Below are positions 1 through 5,288 of a DNA stretch of 7,159 bases, in pieces. The DNA comes from Haloquadratum sp. J07HQX50 (lineage in GTDB: Archaea; Halobacteriota; Halobacteria; Halobacteriales; Haloferacaceae): contig KE356562.1 in assembly GCA_000416005.1 (NCBI GenBank), positions 626,615-633,773 on the forward strand, read 5' to 3'. Numbering within the stretch: position 1 is the first letter of the stretch; the number at the start of each line of letters is the position of its first letter. The notes under the pieces are model-generated. The model did no database searches. It was not told where the DNA came from and was given only the letters and a program-made list of their open reading frames with translations. The translations under genes were made by a program, and so were the position numbers.

Positions 1-11
1 TGTAGTAGCGA

Positions 12-82
12 GCGCCGGTGGTCTAGTGGTAGGACCTGAGCCTTCCAAGCTCATGGCCCGGGTTCAAATCCCGGCCGGCGCA
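12..82 (+). tRNA. tRNA-Gly, anticodon UCC
   Basis: A complete cloverleaf can be folded by eye. The 7-bp acceptor stem pairs GCGCCGG (12-18) with CCGGCGC (75-81) perfectly, with discriminator A at 82. A short D stem GTC/GAC encloses a loop with the GG pair at 28-29. The anticodon stem TGAGC/GCTCA (37-41/49-53) holds loop CTTCCAA with anticodon TCC at 44-46. The T stem CCGGG/CCCGG (58-62/70-74) holds loop TTCAAAT. There is no intron and the 3' CCA is not encoded, as is usual in archaea. The tRNA reads GGA and GGG glycine codons. No duplicate of its 3' end is visible downstream, so there is no sign that it served as an integration site. Its promoter lies outside the window. Confidence 0.96.
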
Positions 83-602
83 TTACACCTGTCCTCATCC
101 CCTCTACTGGTAGCACACGAACTGGGTCCGACTTCTTAATTAATTGGTGCTCATTCGTACGGCGGGTGAACTCACTCTGGGGTCGAACCTCATGCCGCCT
201 GTATATTGATCCGGCGATTATAATTCATCTCAGGACACATGCTGACGTGCTCGTGCGTGAGTGGACTTAAGATTGCGCACCTCGAACAAAAATATATGTC
301 TATGAGCACAGAAGAGAACGAGTCAACAGAGTCACCGACCAAGCCAAGATTCAAAGGCTGTGTATTTTGCTATAGCGCAGAATGGGCGTATTATGGTCTC
401 AAGAGGGGTCTCAACACAGTTCGTGATTGAGCTTCATGAGCAGAGTGTATTGTGTCGTCGAATCAAAAAATTGAGTTGGGTTGAGTACGACATCGACGCT
501 CTCTGTGGGGCCGTAATCAACCTGTGTAGCTTACCCCTCACATTAAGCAAATATAACTGCCTGCACGGGATCAACTGCTCCACTACCAACTCTATACGCC
601 CC
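83..602. other. gene-poor spacer downstream of the tRNA
   Basis: No convincing long gene is visible on either strand. The only candidate is a 42-residue CxxC ORF (302-430), listed separately. AT-rich TATA-like strings occur at 202-207 and 216-225, but neither sits at the roughly 27-base distance from an ATG that the well-supported genes in this window show. The stretch may hold decayed sequence next to the mobile-element remnant that follows. Confidence 0.5.
302..430 (+). CDS. doubtful small CxxC protein, 42 aa
   Basis: The candidate starts at the second of two nearby ATGs (296 and 302) and ends at TGA 428-430. Residues 1-14 are acidic and Ser/Thr-rich. Residues 15-42 are basic and aromatic and contain one CVFC pair, a layout seen in short zinc-binding haloarchaeal proteins. 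With only two cysteines, a metal site would need a partner or a lost C-terminal half. No TATA element lies at the leaderless distance, and the frame can be extended upstream to ATG 239 with no more support. I do not recognise the family. It could be a truncated gene end beside decayed transposon sequence, or chance. The acidic start and CxxC are seen; coding status is inference. Confidence 0.3.
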   Translation: MSTEENESTESPTKPRFKGCVFCYSAEWAYYGLKRGLNTVRD

Positions 603-640
603 GCTTTGACATCCTCCCCGCCGTCGGCGAGAATTCCTTC
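603..640 (-). other. IS200/IS605-like right-end hairpin (inner copy)
   Basis: On the minus strand the stem CGCC/GGCG (619-622/626-629) is followed by a GGGAGGATGTCAAAGC tail. That is the form I know from 3' ends of haloarchaeal tnpB elements, where the same hairpin closes the omega-type RNA scaffold. No intact tnpB precedes it here. The expected guide segment would be the bases just past the end, about 587-602. Confidence 0.5.
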
Positions 641-661
641 GTGGGACAGCACGCCGTTCGT

Positions 662-703
662 GGGTCCCCGAAGGCACCCTGACCGAGACCCCCGTGGTCT
701 CGG
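662..703 (-). other. pair of stem-loops upstream of the inner right end
   Basis: A perfect 8-bp stem CCGAGACC/GGTCTCGG (683-690/696-703) encloses a 5-base loop. Beside it GGGTCC (662-667) can pair with the GG-C-ACCC run ending near 679, with one bulge. Both lie within 75 bases of the right-end hairpin and on the same side as a tnpB-derived RNA scaffold would, so they may be part of a fossil omega-type RNA. Pairing is seen; the RNA role is inference. Confidence 0.35.
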
Positions 704-949
704 CTGTGGTTTGTGAGTCGTGCGTCAGGCCACCAGAGGTGGCGTGGTATGCTTGGGTATCCGCTTGCACCTCACAGGCCGTGCCATTGACCCGACTCAA
801 CTCAACCACGCTGCGCTGAGTGAGTCGAACACTTGACGCAGGGTTGCTTTTTGTTGACGGAGACCCCAATCCAACTCCAATTTTCGTCTGATGTGCTTAG
901 CAGAGAGTATGCTGTCAGACATCAGAAACTCGTGGGTAGCGTCGTTGTT

Positions 950-980
950 GTCGAATTCATCCCCGCGCTGAAGCACGGGG
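950..980 (-). other. IS200/IS605-like right-end hairpin (outer copy)
   Basis: Minus-strand CCCCGTGC and GCGCGGGG (plus positions 973-980 and 961-968) form an 8-bp stem with one G-T pair around a TTCA loop, followed by ATGAATTCGAC. Haloarchaeal IS1341-type elements commonly end with just such a hairpin formed around a CTTCAGCG-type core. It stands about 330 bases upstream (in minus-strand sense) of a second right-end-like hairpin. Confidence 0.5.
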
Positions 981-1373
981 TTTTCTCCTTGATTTTCCGT
1001 AATCTCCTCAAGCTCACACCTACGGGATGTCTGAGATATCTGAGAGAAAGTGGAAATCGAGATTGCCCGGCGTTCCGCCACGGGGAGTCCCAGTTGCCTC
1101 CTCCACCCCGCGACCCTTCGAGCGACGCACGTTCACCAGTCCGCTGCTCGCTTCCGCGCCTGACGGGGTGCTGGCGACGAATCACTTCAGTCCGTGCCCT
1201 GCGGCAGGCATCAGCGAACCGCCGCCCCCGAAGGACGAGGTTTCTCAGTTGGCTTGTGGGGCCCGCGTTGGTCTGACCGGACGCCCTCACATTCGGTCCC
1301 TGTTAAAGGCCTACATTACAGGTGCTGAGCAGGGCCTAACTGCCCGACCTATTCCATTAAAATATACTGGCGA

Positions 1374-1397
1374 GAGTCGTTAAACCCCTTTCGACTC
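1374..1397. repeat. 6-bp inverted repeat around a TTTAA core
   Basis: GAGTCG (1374-1379) and CGACTC (1392-1397) are exact inverted copies separated by 12 bases. On the minus strand the spacer reads as a possible BRE/TATA string (AAAGGGGTTTAA). It could be a promoter firing toward the decayed region or the edge of the remnant. Weak evidence. Confidence 0.25.
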
Positions 1398-1400
1398 AGT

Positions 1401-1410
1401 GAAAACAAAA
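1401..1410 (-). terminator. T-rich terminator after the membrane-protein gene
   Basis: On the minus strand TTTTGTTTTC lies about 30 bases past the TAG stop of the gene ending at 1439. T-runs without a hairpin are the usual archaeal termination signal. Position and composition fit; not proven. Confidence 0.45.
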
Positions 1411-1438
1411 CCGCCAGACTGCAGCATACTCGAGAGCA

Positions 1439-1858
1439 CTACAGCGAGAGGACTGACTGTGTATAGAGTGCTGCAGACACAAATATAGCGAACGCCCCAG
1501 CGCTCACTATCCAGCGGTGGAAGGCAATCCAAGCATTGCCAGCGGTGAATCCAGATATGAGCGTTGGTGTAATCGCAGTCGCCCAGAGCAGTGAAAACAT
1601 CGTCATCGCGACCGCTGAGACGAGTACCAATCCAGCAACTGTTATTTGATCTGTTCGCCCTTCACGGCCAGACAGAAACACGATAACATCAAACAGAGCA
1701 ATCACTCCGACTATCGAGAGGCCAATTGGGCCTGCTGCGTAGTAGTCGGCGACGCCCACATCTGCGGTGGAGAGTAACAGCGCAGGCATAAATACTACGC
1801 CAGCTAATCCAAGAGAGATGATAGCTCCAGTGGCTGCCGTAATCGAACGTCTGTTCAT
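1439..1858 (-). CDS. uncharacterised four-helix membrane protein, 139 aa
   Basis: The protein begins MNRRSIT and has four hydrophobic segments at about residues 10-29, 45-63, 73-93 and 116-136, with a short polar loop SGREGRTDQ (63-71) between helices 2 and 3. It is therefore an integral cytoplasmic-membrane protein with little outside the bilayer. No catalytic motif is apparent and I do not recognise a function; it resembles uncharacterised membrane families of haloarchaea. The start at 1858 is preferred over an upstream ATG at 1891 because a TATA-like CTTAGG (minus, 1883-1888) lies about 28 bases upstream of 1858, the leaderless spacing, and an N-terminus from 1891 would read through that promoter. 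The gene is divergent from the thiolase operon with a 97-base shared promoter region. Coding status is firm, function unknown. Confidence 0.85.
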   Translation of the reverse strand: MNRRSITAATGAIISLGLAGVVFMPALLLSTADVGVADYYAAGPIGLSIVGVIALFDVIVFLSGREGRTDQITVAGLVLVSAVAMTMFSLLWATAITPTLISGFTAGNAWIAFHRWIVSAGAFAIFVSAALYTQSVLSL

Positions 1859-1882
1859 ACCAACTGCAACTCTGGGAAGGGG

Positions 1883-1895
1883 CCTAAGCACTTCG
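1883..1895 (-). promoter_or_regulatory. BRE/TATA promoter of the membrane-protein gene
   Basis: Minus-strand CGAAG-TG-CTTAGG sits 25-37 bases upstream of ATG 1858, the spacing expected for a leaderless haloarchaeal transcript. It decides the shorter start for that gene. Confidence 0.45.
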
Positions 1896-1920
1896 AGATA
1901 TCAGATTGAGAAGGCAAAGG

Positions 1921-1932
1921 AAAACCGGTAAG
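1921..1932 (+). promoter_or_regulatory. BRE/TATA promoter of the thiolase operon
   Basis: AAAACCG followed by GTAAG ends 24 bases before ATG 1956. The same AAAACCG block precedes the TATA box of the gene at 4535 at nearly the same distance, which supports it as a real BRE. Transcript probably leaderless. Between it and the start, CCACCAC (1933-1939) and GTTGTGG (1948-1954) form an imperfect inverted repeat. Confidence 0.45.
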
Positions 1933-1955
1933 CCACCACCGAAACCTGTTGTGGT

Positions 1956-3110
1956 ATGGACCGTGTAGCTGTCATTGCAGCATCAATGACTGACTTTGGC
2001 CAGCGCGATGGCTGGCTTCGCGATTTACTCGCTGAGGCTGGAAGTGCGTGTATAGATGGTGGACCAGTTTCACCCAGTGAGATTGAGCATCTCTATGTCT
2101 CAAACATGGCTGGAGGAGAATTCGAAGGACAAGGTGGGATTGCCAATCTTGTCGCGCACGACCTCTCATTATTACCAGCGTATACTGCCCGTATAGACCA
2201 AACATCCGCCTCGGGTGGGGCAGGTGTGTACGCCGCTTGGCAATCAGTCGCCTCAGGTGCCGCAGACATGACGCTTCTCATCGGCGGTGAGAAAATGACA
2301 CATCGAACGACGGGTGAAGCGACAGATGTCATCGCCTCGCTTACTCATCCTGTCGAGTACAAACATGGCGTGACGCTTCCATCATTTGCTGGGTTGACAG
2401 CCCGCCAGTACTTACATCAGTATGATGCACCGCGAGAATCCCTCGCACACGTTGCAGTAAAGAACCACCGGAACGGCGTCGATAATCCACATGCGCAGTT
2501 TCAGAAAACAGTCGATATCGAAACCGTACTTGAGTCACCACTCGTGGCCGACCCATTGCGGCTGTATGACTTCTGTCCGATCACCGATGGGGCGGCAGCG
2601 TTGCTTCTTTGCCCTGAGTCAGTCGCGACGTCCTACACTGACTCTTATGCGACAATCACTGGAATCGGAGGGGCAACCGACACACACGTGGTTCACGAGC
2701 GACCCGATCCGACAGTCATGAACGGTGTGGTAAGTGCTGCACAGCAGGCCTACGAAATGGCTGATATATCACCTGATTCGATTGATATGGCCGAGTTACA
2801 CGATATGTTTACCATTCTTGAGTTTCTGCAGGCTGAAGATCTTGGATTCTTTGAGAAGGGGGAGGCCTGGAAAGCAGCAATGAATGATATCACTGCTCGA
2901 GACGGTGACCTCCCAGTAAATACCTCCGGTGGATTAAAGTCAAAGGGCCATCCGCTCGGGGCATCAGGAGTGGCGCAAGTCTATGAACTGTACCAGCAAC
3001 TGTGCGGGACTGCCGGAAAACGCCAAATTAACGCTCAGACCGGATTGGCGTGTAATGTCGGTGGATTTGGGAATTGTGTCACGACCACGATTCTGGAGGG
3101 TCGCCAATGA
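1956..3110 (+). CDS. thiolase-family protein (acetyl-CoA C-acyltransferase-like), Ser at the nucleophile site
   Basis: At 384 aa this is full length for archaeal/SCP-x-type thiolases, cytosolic enzymes that condense or cleave acyl-CoAs. Family signatures are clear: GGEKMT (110-115), HGVTLPSFAGLTAR (137-150), DFCPITDGAAALL (205-217), ELHDMFT (280-286), SGGLKSKGHPLGASG (324-338) with the catalytic His332, and ACNVGGFG (365-372) with Cys366 at the C-terminal active-site position. Oddly, the N-terminal nucleophile motif, normally like ACASGG, reads TSASGG, so Ser84 (codon TCC, 2205-2207) stands where the acyl-accepting Cys is expected. The gene leads an operon with an OB-fold partner (ATGA overlap), the usual thiolase-DUF35 arrangement of archaea. 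The substrate could be acetoacetyl-CoA or another acyl-CoA; without the Cys, classical ping-pong chemistry is doubtful. Family assignment is strong, specific reaction unknown. Confidence 0.93.
   Translation: MDRVAVIAASMTDFGQRDGWLRDLLAEAGSACIDGGPVSPSEIEHLYVSNMAGGEFEGQGGIANLVAHDLSLLPAYTARIDQTSASGGAGVYAAWQSVASGAADMTLLIGGEKMTHRTTGEATDVIASLTHPVEYKHGVTLPSFAGLTARQYLHQYDAPRESLAHVAVKNHRNGVDNPHAQFQKTVDIETVLESPLVADPLRLYDFCPITDGAAALLLCPESVATSYTDSYATITGIGGATDTHVVHERPDPTVMNGVVSAAQQAYEMADISPDSIDMAELHDMFTILEFLQAEDLGFFEKGEAWKAAMNDITARDGDLPVNTSGGLKSKGHPLGASGVAQVYELYQQLCGTAGKRQINAQTGLACNVGGFGNCVTTTILEGRQ
3095..3099 (+). promoter_or_regulatory. Shine-Dalgarno of the OB-fold gene
   Basis: GGAGG lies 7 bases before ATG 3107, inside the end of the thiolase gene. 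It fixes the start of the downstream gene and indicates translational coupling, in contrast to the apparently leaderless first genes of this window. Confidence 0.8.
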
Positions 3111-3484
3111 CTGATGAACCAGGGCTCATTGCTGCTCGATATGCGAGCGGAGAGATAACATATCCAAAACATTCACGCGGTCCAGAAGGCACCGAGCCTG
3201 TCGATGAAATTGATCTATCGAATCGAACGGCAACAGTTATCACCTGGACGGAAGCAATGGCAACGCCGCCTGGGGTAAGACAGCCAAATCGGCTCGCTAT
3301 TGTCGAGTTTGAGGTCGATCAGCATTCGGTCCGCGTAATCGGACAGGTGAGTGGCACGGAAATCGAGATAGACGCGACTGTTCGAGCGGTATACTGCCCA
3401 GAATTGCGCGATCCAAGTGCTGGTATTCGCGAGTCAGCGAGTCAGTCGTGGGACGGATATCGATTCGAAGTAGTTGATGACTGA
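3107..3484 (+). CDS. DUF35-like OB-fold protein, zinc-ribbon-less thiolase partner, 125 aa
   Basis: The N-terminal segment GEITYPKHSRGPEGTEP (15-31) matches the start of DUF35 proteins, followed by a beta-rich OB-fold with TVITWTEAMATPP (43-55) and LAIVEFE (63-69). Typical members have a CxxC...CxxC rubredoxin-like ribbon before the OB-fold; here those cysteines are absent and the only Cys in the protein is Cys97. Archaeal DUF35 proteins bridge thiolase and HMG-CoA synthase or help present CoA substrates, so a structural, complex-forming role with the thiolase just upstream is the best inference. The start is ATG 3107, four bases overlapping the thiolase stop and preceded by GGAGG; a longer frame from 3074 lacks support. 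The gene ends directly against the convergent gene at 3485. Confidence 0.85.
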   Translation: MTDEPGLIAARYASGEITYPKHSRGPEGTEPVDEIDLSNRTATVITWTEAMATPPGVRQPNRLAIVEFEVDQHSVRVIGQVSGTEIEIDATVRAVYCPELRDPSAGIRESASQSWDGYRFEVVDD

Positions 3485-4255
3485 TTACTGCTGGTCGTTC
3501 TCGCCAGCGTCATCGGTCGTTCCGTTCTGTTGATGACGGTCGTACTGCTCAACAGAGTCTTTGATTGAGTCTAGTTCGGAATCAATGTCGACATTTACCG
3601 ATGAATCAACAGACTCAGACTCGGATTCAGACGCAGAACGAGATTCAGAGTCATTATCTGGAGATGTGACATCAATCTCAATCGCATCATTTGATCTGGA
3701 TGTATCCGGTATCTCCTGTGTTGGTTCACGCTTCGAGCGCTGCGGTGTCTGAACCTCAGTCTGAATCTCTTCAGAGAGCTGACGAACCTCGCGAAGCAAC
3801 TCCGCTGGCACTTCTTCTGGAGGCAATTCATCATTAGCGAGCGCCCGCTGTAGATCGTCCATCGTTCGTTCGAGTCCCGAAATAGCTTCACGGCTGGCAC
3901 GCGCGACTTGGTCACCGACTGGATTTGATCTCTGGTTCGTTTCACGAGCGAACGTCTTCTGTGATGGATTTGCAACTCGTAAGAGCCCCTGAAGTAATTT
4001 CAGTGAGTCAATTGTCGCTTCAAGCACGGCAATGGCTGTTGGTATCGTATACTCTTCGGTAAACTGCAGGACATCACCCACAGATGGTGGATCAAATGAT
4101 CGAGTATCGTCTGTTGGGCGCTCTGCGGTCGGTCCTCGAGCGGGCGAATCAGAATTCCCTGCCTCGTCGTCTAAACTCTCACGCAACTCCGAGATTGTCC
4201 GGTCAAGCTCCTCTAAGCGCGCTGCAATCTCGCGTTCATCATCGGAGTCTACCAT
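3485..4255 (-). CDS. uncharacterised acidic helical protein, 256 aa (haloarchaeal DUF7547-like)
   Basis: Residues 4-31 form a charged heptad-like helix (LEELDRTISELRESL). Residues 56-100 contain the most conserved-looking block, SVGDVLQFTEEYTIPTAIAV followed by a leucine-rich helix to GLLRVANP. Residues 115-170 are another amphipathic helix pair (REAISGLERTMDDLQRAL and AELLREVRQLSEEIQ). The tail from about 185 is disordered and Ser/Glu/Asp-rich (SESRSASESESES), ending hydrophilic. There is no signal peptide, membrane span or catalytic motif. The layout resembles a haloarchaeal family I know as DUF7547, with unknown role; that name is from memory and unverified. Its stop codon touches the stop of the convergent OB-fold gene with no intergenic base, so their transcripts must overlap in antisense unless they stop at once. 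Start supported by a T-rich promoter element 22-29 bases upstream. Confidence 0.85.
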   Translation of the reverse strand: MVDSDDEREIAARLEELDRTISELRESLDDEAGNSDSPARGPTAERPTDDTRSFDPPSVGDVLQFTEEYTIPTAIAVLEATIDSLKLLQGLLRVANPSQKTFARETNQRSNPVGDQVARASREAISGLERTMDDLQRALANDELPPEEVPAELLREVRQLSEEIQTEVQTPQRSKREPTQEIPDTSRSNDAIEIDVTSPDNDSESRSASESESESVDSSVNVDIDSELDSIKDSVEQYDRHQQNGTTDDAGENDQQ

Positions 4256-4276
4256 ATCATATCTTACAAGCCCAGA

Positions 4277-4290
4277 AACAAAAGGATACC
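4277..4290 (-). promoter_or_regulatory. putative TATA element of the acidic helical protein gene
   Basis: Minus-strand GGTATCCTTTTGTTT places a T-rich TATA-like core about 26 bases upstream of ATG 4255, consistent with a leaderless transcript. Weak match to consensus. Confidence 0.35.
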
Positions 4291-4497
4291 ACTCGGAGTT
4301 CTCTCAACGAAGACTCCCGTGGCGGAATATATGGGCTGTCACATCTGTTTCACCTGTGAACAACGGAGTTTTTTGATAAGTAGTGGTGTGTGCTAACTCA
4401 CAAAGCCAACTGACGAGTTCGGCTGCCTGTTCTAAAGAACTACGCGTAGTCTGAGTCGGAGCATGTCGAGTTCAACATAAGAGTTTTTAGGTACACC

Positions 4498-4510
4498 AAA
4501 ACCGTTATAT
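4498..4510 (+). promoter_or_regulatory. BRE/TATA promoter of the 56-aa protein gene
   Basis: AAAACCG (BRE-like) is followed by TTATAT (4505-4510), centred about 27 bases upstream of ATG 4535. This is the clearest leaderless haloarchaeal promoter in the window and also argues that the short ORF is a real gene. Confidence 0.7.
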
Positions 4511-4534
4511 CTGCACATAAATAATGCTCCAGTC

Positions 4535-4705
4535 ATGGGAAACCCCCCGGGTCAAGATGTTCCTACGCCTGCAGTTGCCGAGGATGATCGCAGCATCATT
4601 ACTGCACTACAAGCCTCTCCAGGACGTGTCGTATTAACAGAAGAAAATAATTGTGATGGTTGGATTGCTGCTGACTCGTCCCTATTAGAGTCGCTCAAGC
4701 GTTAG
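4535..4705 (+). CDS. small haloarchaeal protein, 56 aa
   Basis: The protein runs from MGNPPGQDVP to LLESLKR. A flexible Pro/Asp-rich N-terminus (1-18) is followed by a helix-like SIITALQAS and the compact motif RVVLTEENNCDGWIAAD (31-47). A conserved E-x-N-x-D-G-W-I-x-x-D pattern of this kind is common in tiny haloarchaeal proteins of unknown role, so I regard it as a member of such a family without assigning a function. The start at 4535 fits the strong TATA box 27 bases upstream; an ATG at 4524 in another frame gives an implausible 38-residue product. The gene ends 5 bases from the stop of the convergent dpsA gene, so regulation by overlapping 3' ends is possible. No metal site (single Cys40), signal peptide or membrane span. 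Confidence 0.7.
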   Translation: MGNPPGQDVPTPAVAEDDRSIITALQASPGRVVLTEENNCDGWIAADSSLLESLKR

Positions 4706-4710
4706 TTCTG

Positions 4711-5247
4711 TTAATTCTGAACCAGCGTGTCGTCCTCGAGATAGTGTTCGATGTGGTGGGCTGCTTCTTCAACTTCGATAAGATTCTCCCGCAGCAGATG
4801 AGCCGTCGTTGGGTCGCCGAGGTTATCAGCGAGTTGAATGTGCTCGCGGAGTTGCTCAATAATATCGCCATACATACTCATGTCGTTTTCGAGCGAGGTT
4901 CGAATATCAAACACATCCCTCGACTCTGACTCAACAGGTGACCGTTCAGCGATTTCAGTCGGTGTTGACACAGGGGCGCCGCCGAGCGCTTGAGCACGCT
5001 CTGCTAGCTCGTCAGCGAACTCCTCAGCTTCATCAGCAGCCTCGCCAAGGAATTCATGAATTTGGAGGAATTCTGCACCTTCAACATTCCAGTGGTGCTT
5101 TTTCAGTTGATGATACAGCATGTAGGTAGCAGCTAGATCGGTATTTAGCGCGTCAACGATTTCTCGTGCACGGTCGTCTTCGATCCGTAGTGCTTGGCTA
5201 CCCTCTACTTCGTCTGCTCGCTGTCGAACAGTGTGTCGTTGACTCAT
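4711..5247 (-). CDS. dpsA: DNA-protecting ferritin DpsA, 178 aa
   Basis: This is a ferritin-fold mini-ferritin that assembles as a dodecamer, oxidises Fe(II) with peroxide or oxygen and stores iron in its core, protecting DNA from oxidative damage. The sequence closely follows Halobacterium DpsA: EVEGSQALR (13-21), YHQLKKHHWNVEGAEF (45-60), the helix AADEAEEFADELAERAQALGG (70-90), DIRTSLENDMSMYGDIIE (114-131) and EEAAHHIEHYLEDDTLV (160-176). Ferroxidase-site residues expected for the family are present as His52, His64, Asp79 and Glu83. The length is normal. The chosen start, ATG 5247 (MSQRHTV), matches homologues and sits about 30 bases from an ATTAAG TATA element; the longer frame to 5316 would add a non-homologous, hydrophobic Cys-containing extension. 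It is a monocistronic unit convergent with the 56-aa gene, and regulation by iron or oxidative stress is likely from family knowledge. Confidence 0.96.
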   Translation of the reverse strand: MSQRHTVRQRADEVEGSQALRIEDDRAREIVDALNTDLAATYMLYHQLKKHHWNVEGAEFLQIHEFLGEAADEAEEFADELAERAQALGGAPVSTPTEIAERSPVESESRDVFDIRTSLENDMSMYGDIIEQLREHIQLADNLGDPTTAHLLRENLIEVEEAAHHIEHYLEDDTLVQN

Positions 5248-5274
5248 TGTATTAGTACAGACGGTCGCTGTGCA

Positions 5275-5280
5275 CTTAAT
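5275..5280 (-). promoter_or_regulatory. TATA element of dpsA
   Basis: Minus-strand ATTAAG lies about 28-33 bases upstream of ATG 5247, in the context ACAACC-ATTAAG. Its spacing supports a leaderless or nearly leaderless dpsA transcript and the shorter start. Confidence 0.5.
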
Positions 5281-5288
5281 GGTTGTGT

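Larger units (their letters stand above)
603..1380 (-). mobile_element. degenerate IS200/IS605 (IS1341-type) remnant, no intact transposase
   Basis: This 780-base stretch has no intact gene. Read on the minus strand it contains two separate elements resembling the 3' ends of haloarchaeal tnpB transposons: a GC hairpin followed by GGGATGAATTC (about 950-980), and another followed by GGGAGGATGTCAAAGC (about 603-629). Upstream of the first lies a block (1071-1280) that I count at about two-thirds G+C, clearly richer than the unique genes. Its open frames are Arg/Gly/Pro-rich and look like translated structured RNA or a tnpB tail, not a folded protein. No TnpA HUH motif and no TnpB RuvC or zinc-finger motif is readable, so only 3'-end material seems to remain. 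The family assignment rests on recognising the end motifs by eye; the outer boundaries are guesses. Confidence 0.45.

Noticed and set aside
434..652. Minus-strand frame beginning MLSHEGILADGGEDVKAG
   Set aside because: The first residues are just a translation of the right-end hairpin and tail, and the remainder has no protein-like features.
1032..1044. 13-base string TGAGATATCTGAG shared with 5451-5463
   Set aside because: The match does not extend into the flanks, and its palindromic core makes chance recurrence plausible.
797..1081. Minus-strand 94-codon frame with a helix-turn-helix-looking stretch (SAKHIRRKLELDWGLRQQKATL)
   Set aside because: It runs across the outer right-end hairpin and has no clear start signal; I cannot match it to a DNA-binding family. 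It could be a fragment, but evidence is too thin to list as a gene.
833..1276. Long plus-strand open frame (147 codons) across the GC-rich island
   Set aside because: Composition is low-complexity (Arg/Pro/Ser), it has no promoter or ribosome-binding site, its translation lacks the acidic bias of haloarchaeal proteins, and it overlaps hairpins of the minus-strand remnant.
1071..1310. RNase P or SRP RNA in the GC-rich island
   Set aside because: I looked for conserved cores such as GAGGAAAGTCC and ACAGRAA and did not find them on either strand.
3595..3975. 126-codon minus-strand frame inside the acidic helical protein gene
   Set aside because: It is a shadow of the real gene: basic, Arg/His/Leu-rich and without a start signal.
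4349..4360. Palindrome TTCAC-CT-GTGAA
   Set aside because: It is a neat 12-base inverted repeat, but about 70 bases outside the nearest promoter element and single copy, so an operator role cannot be supported.
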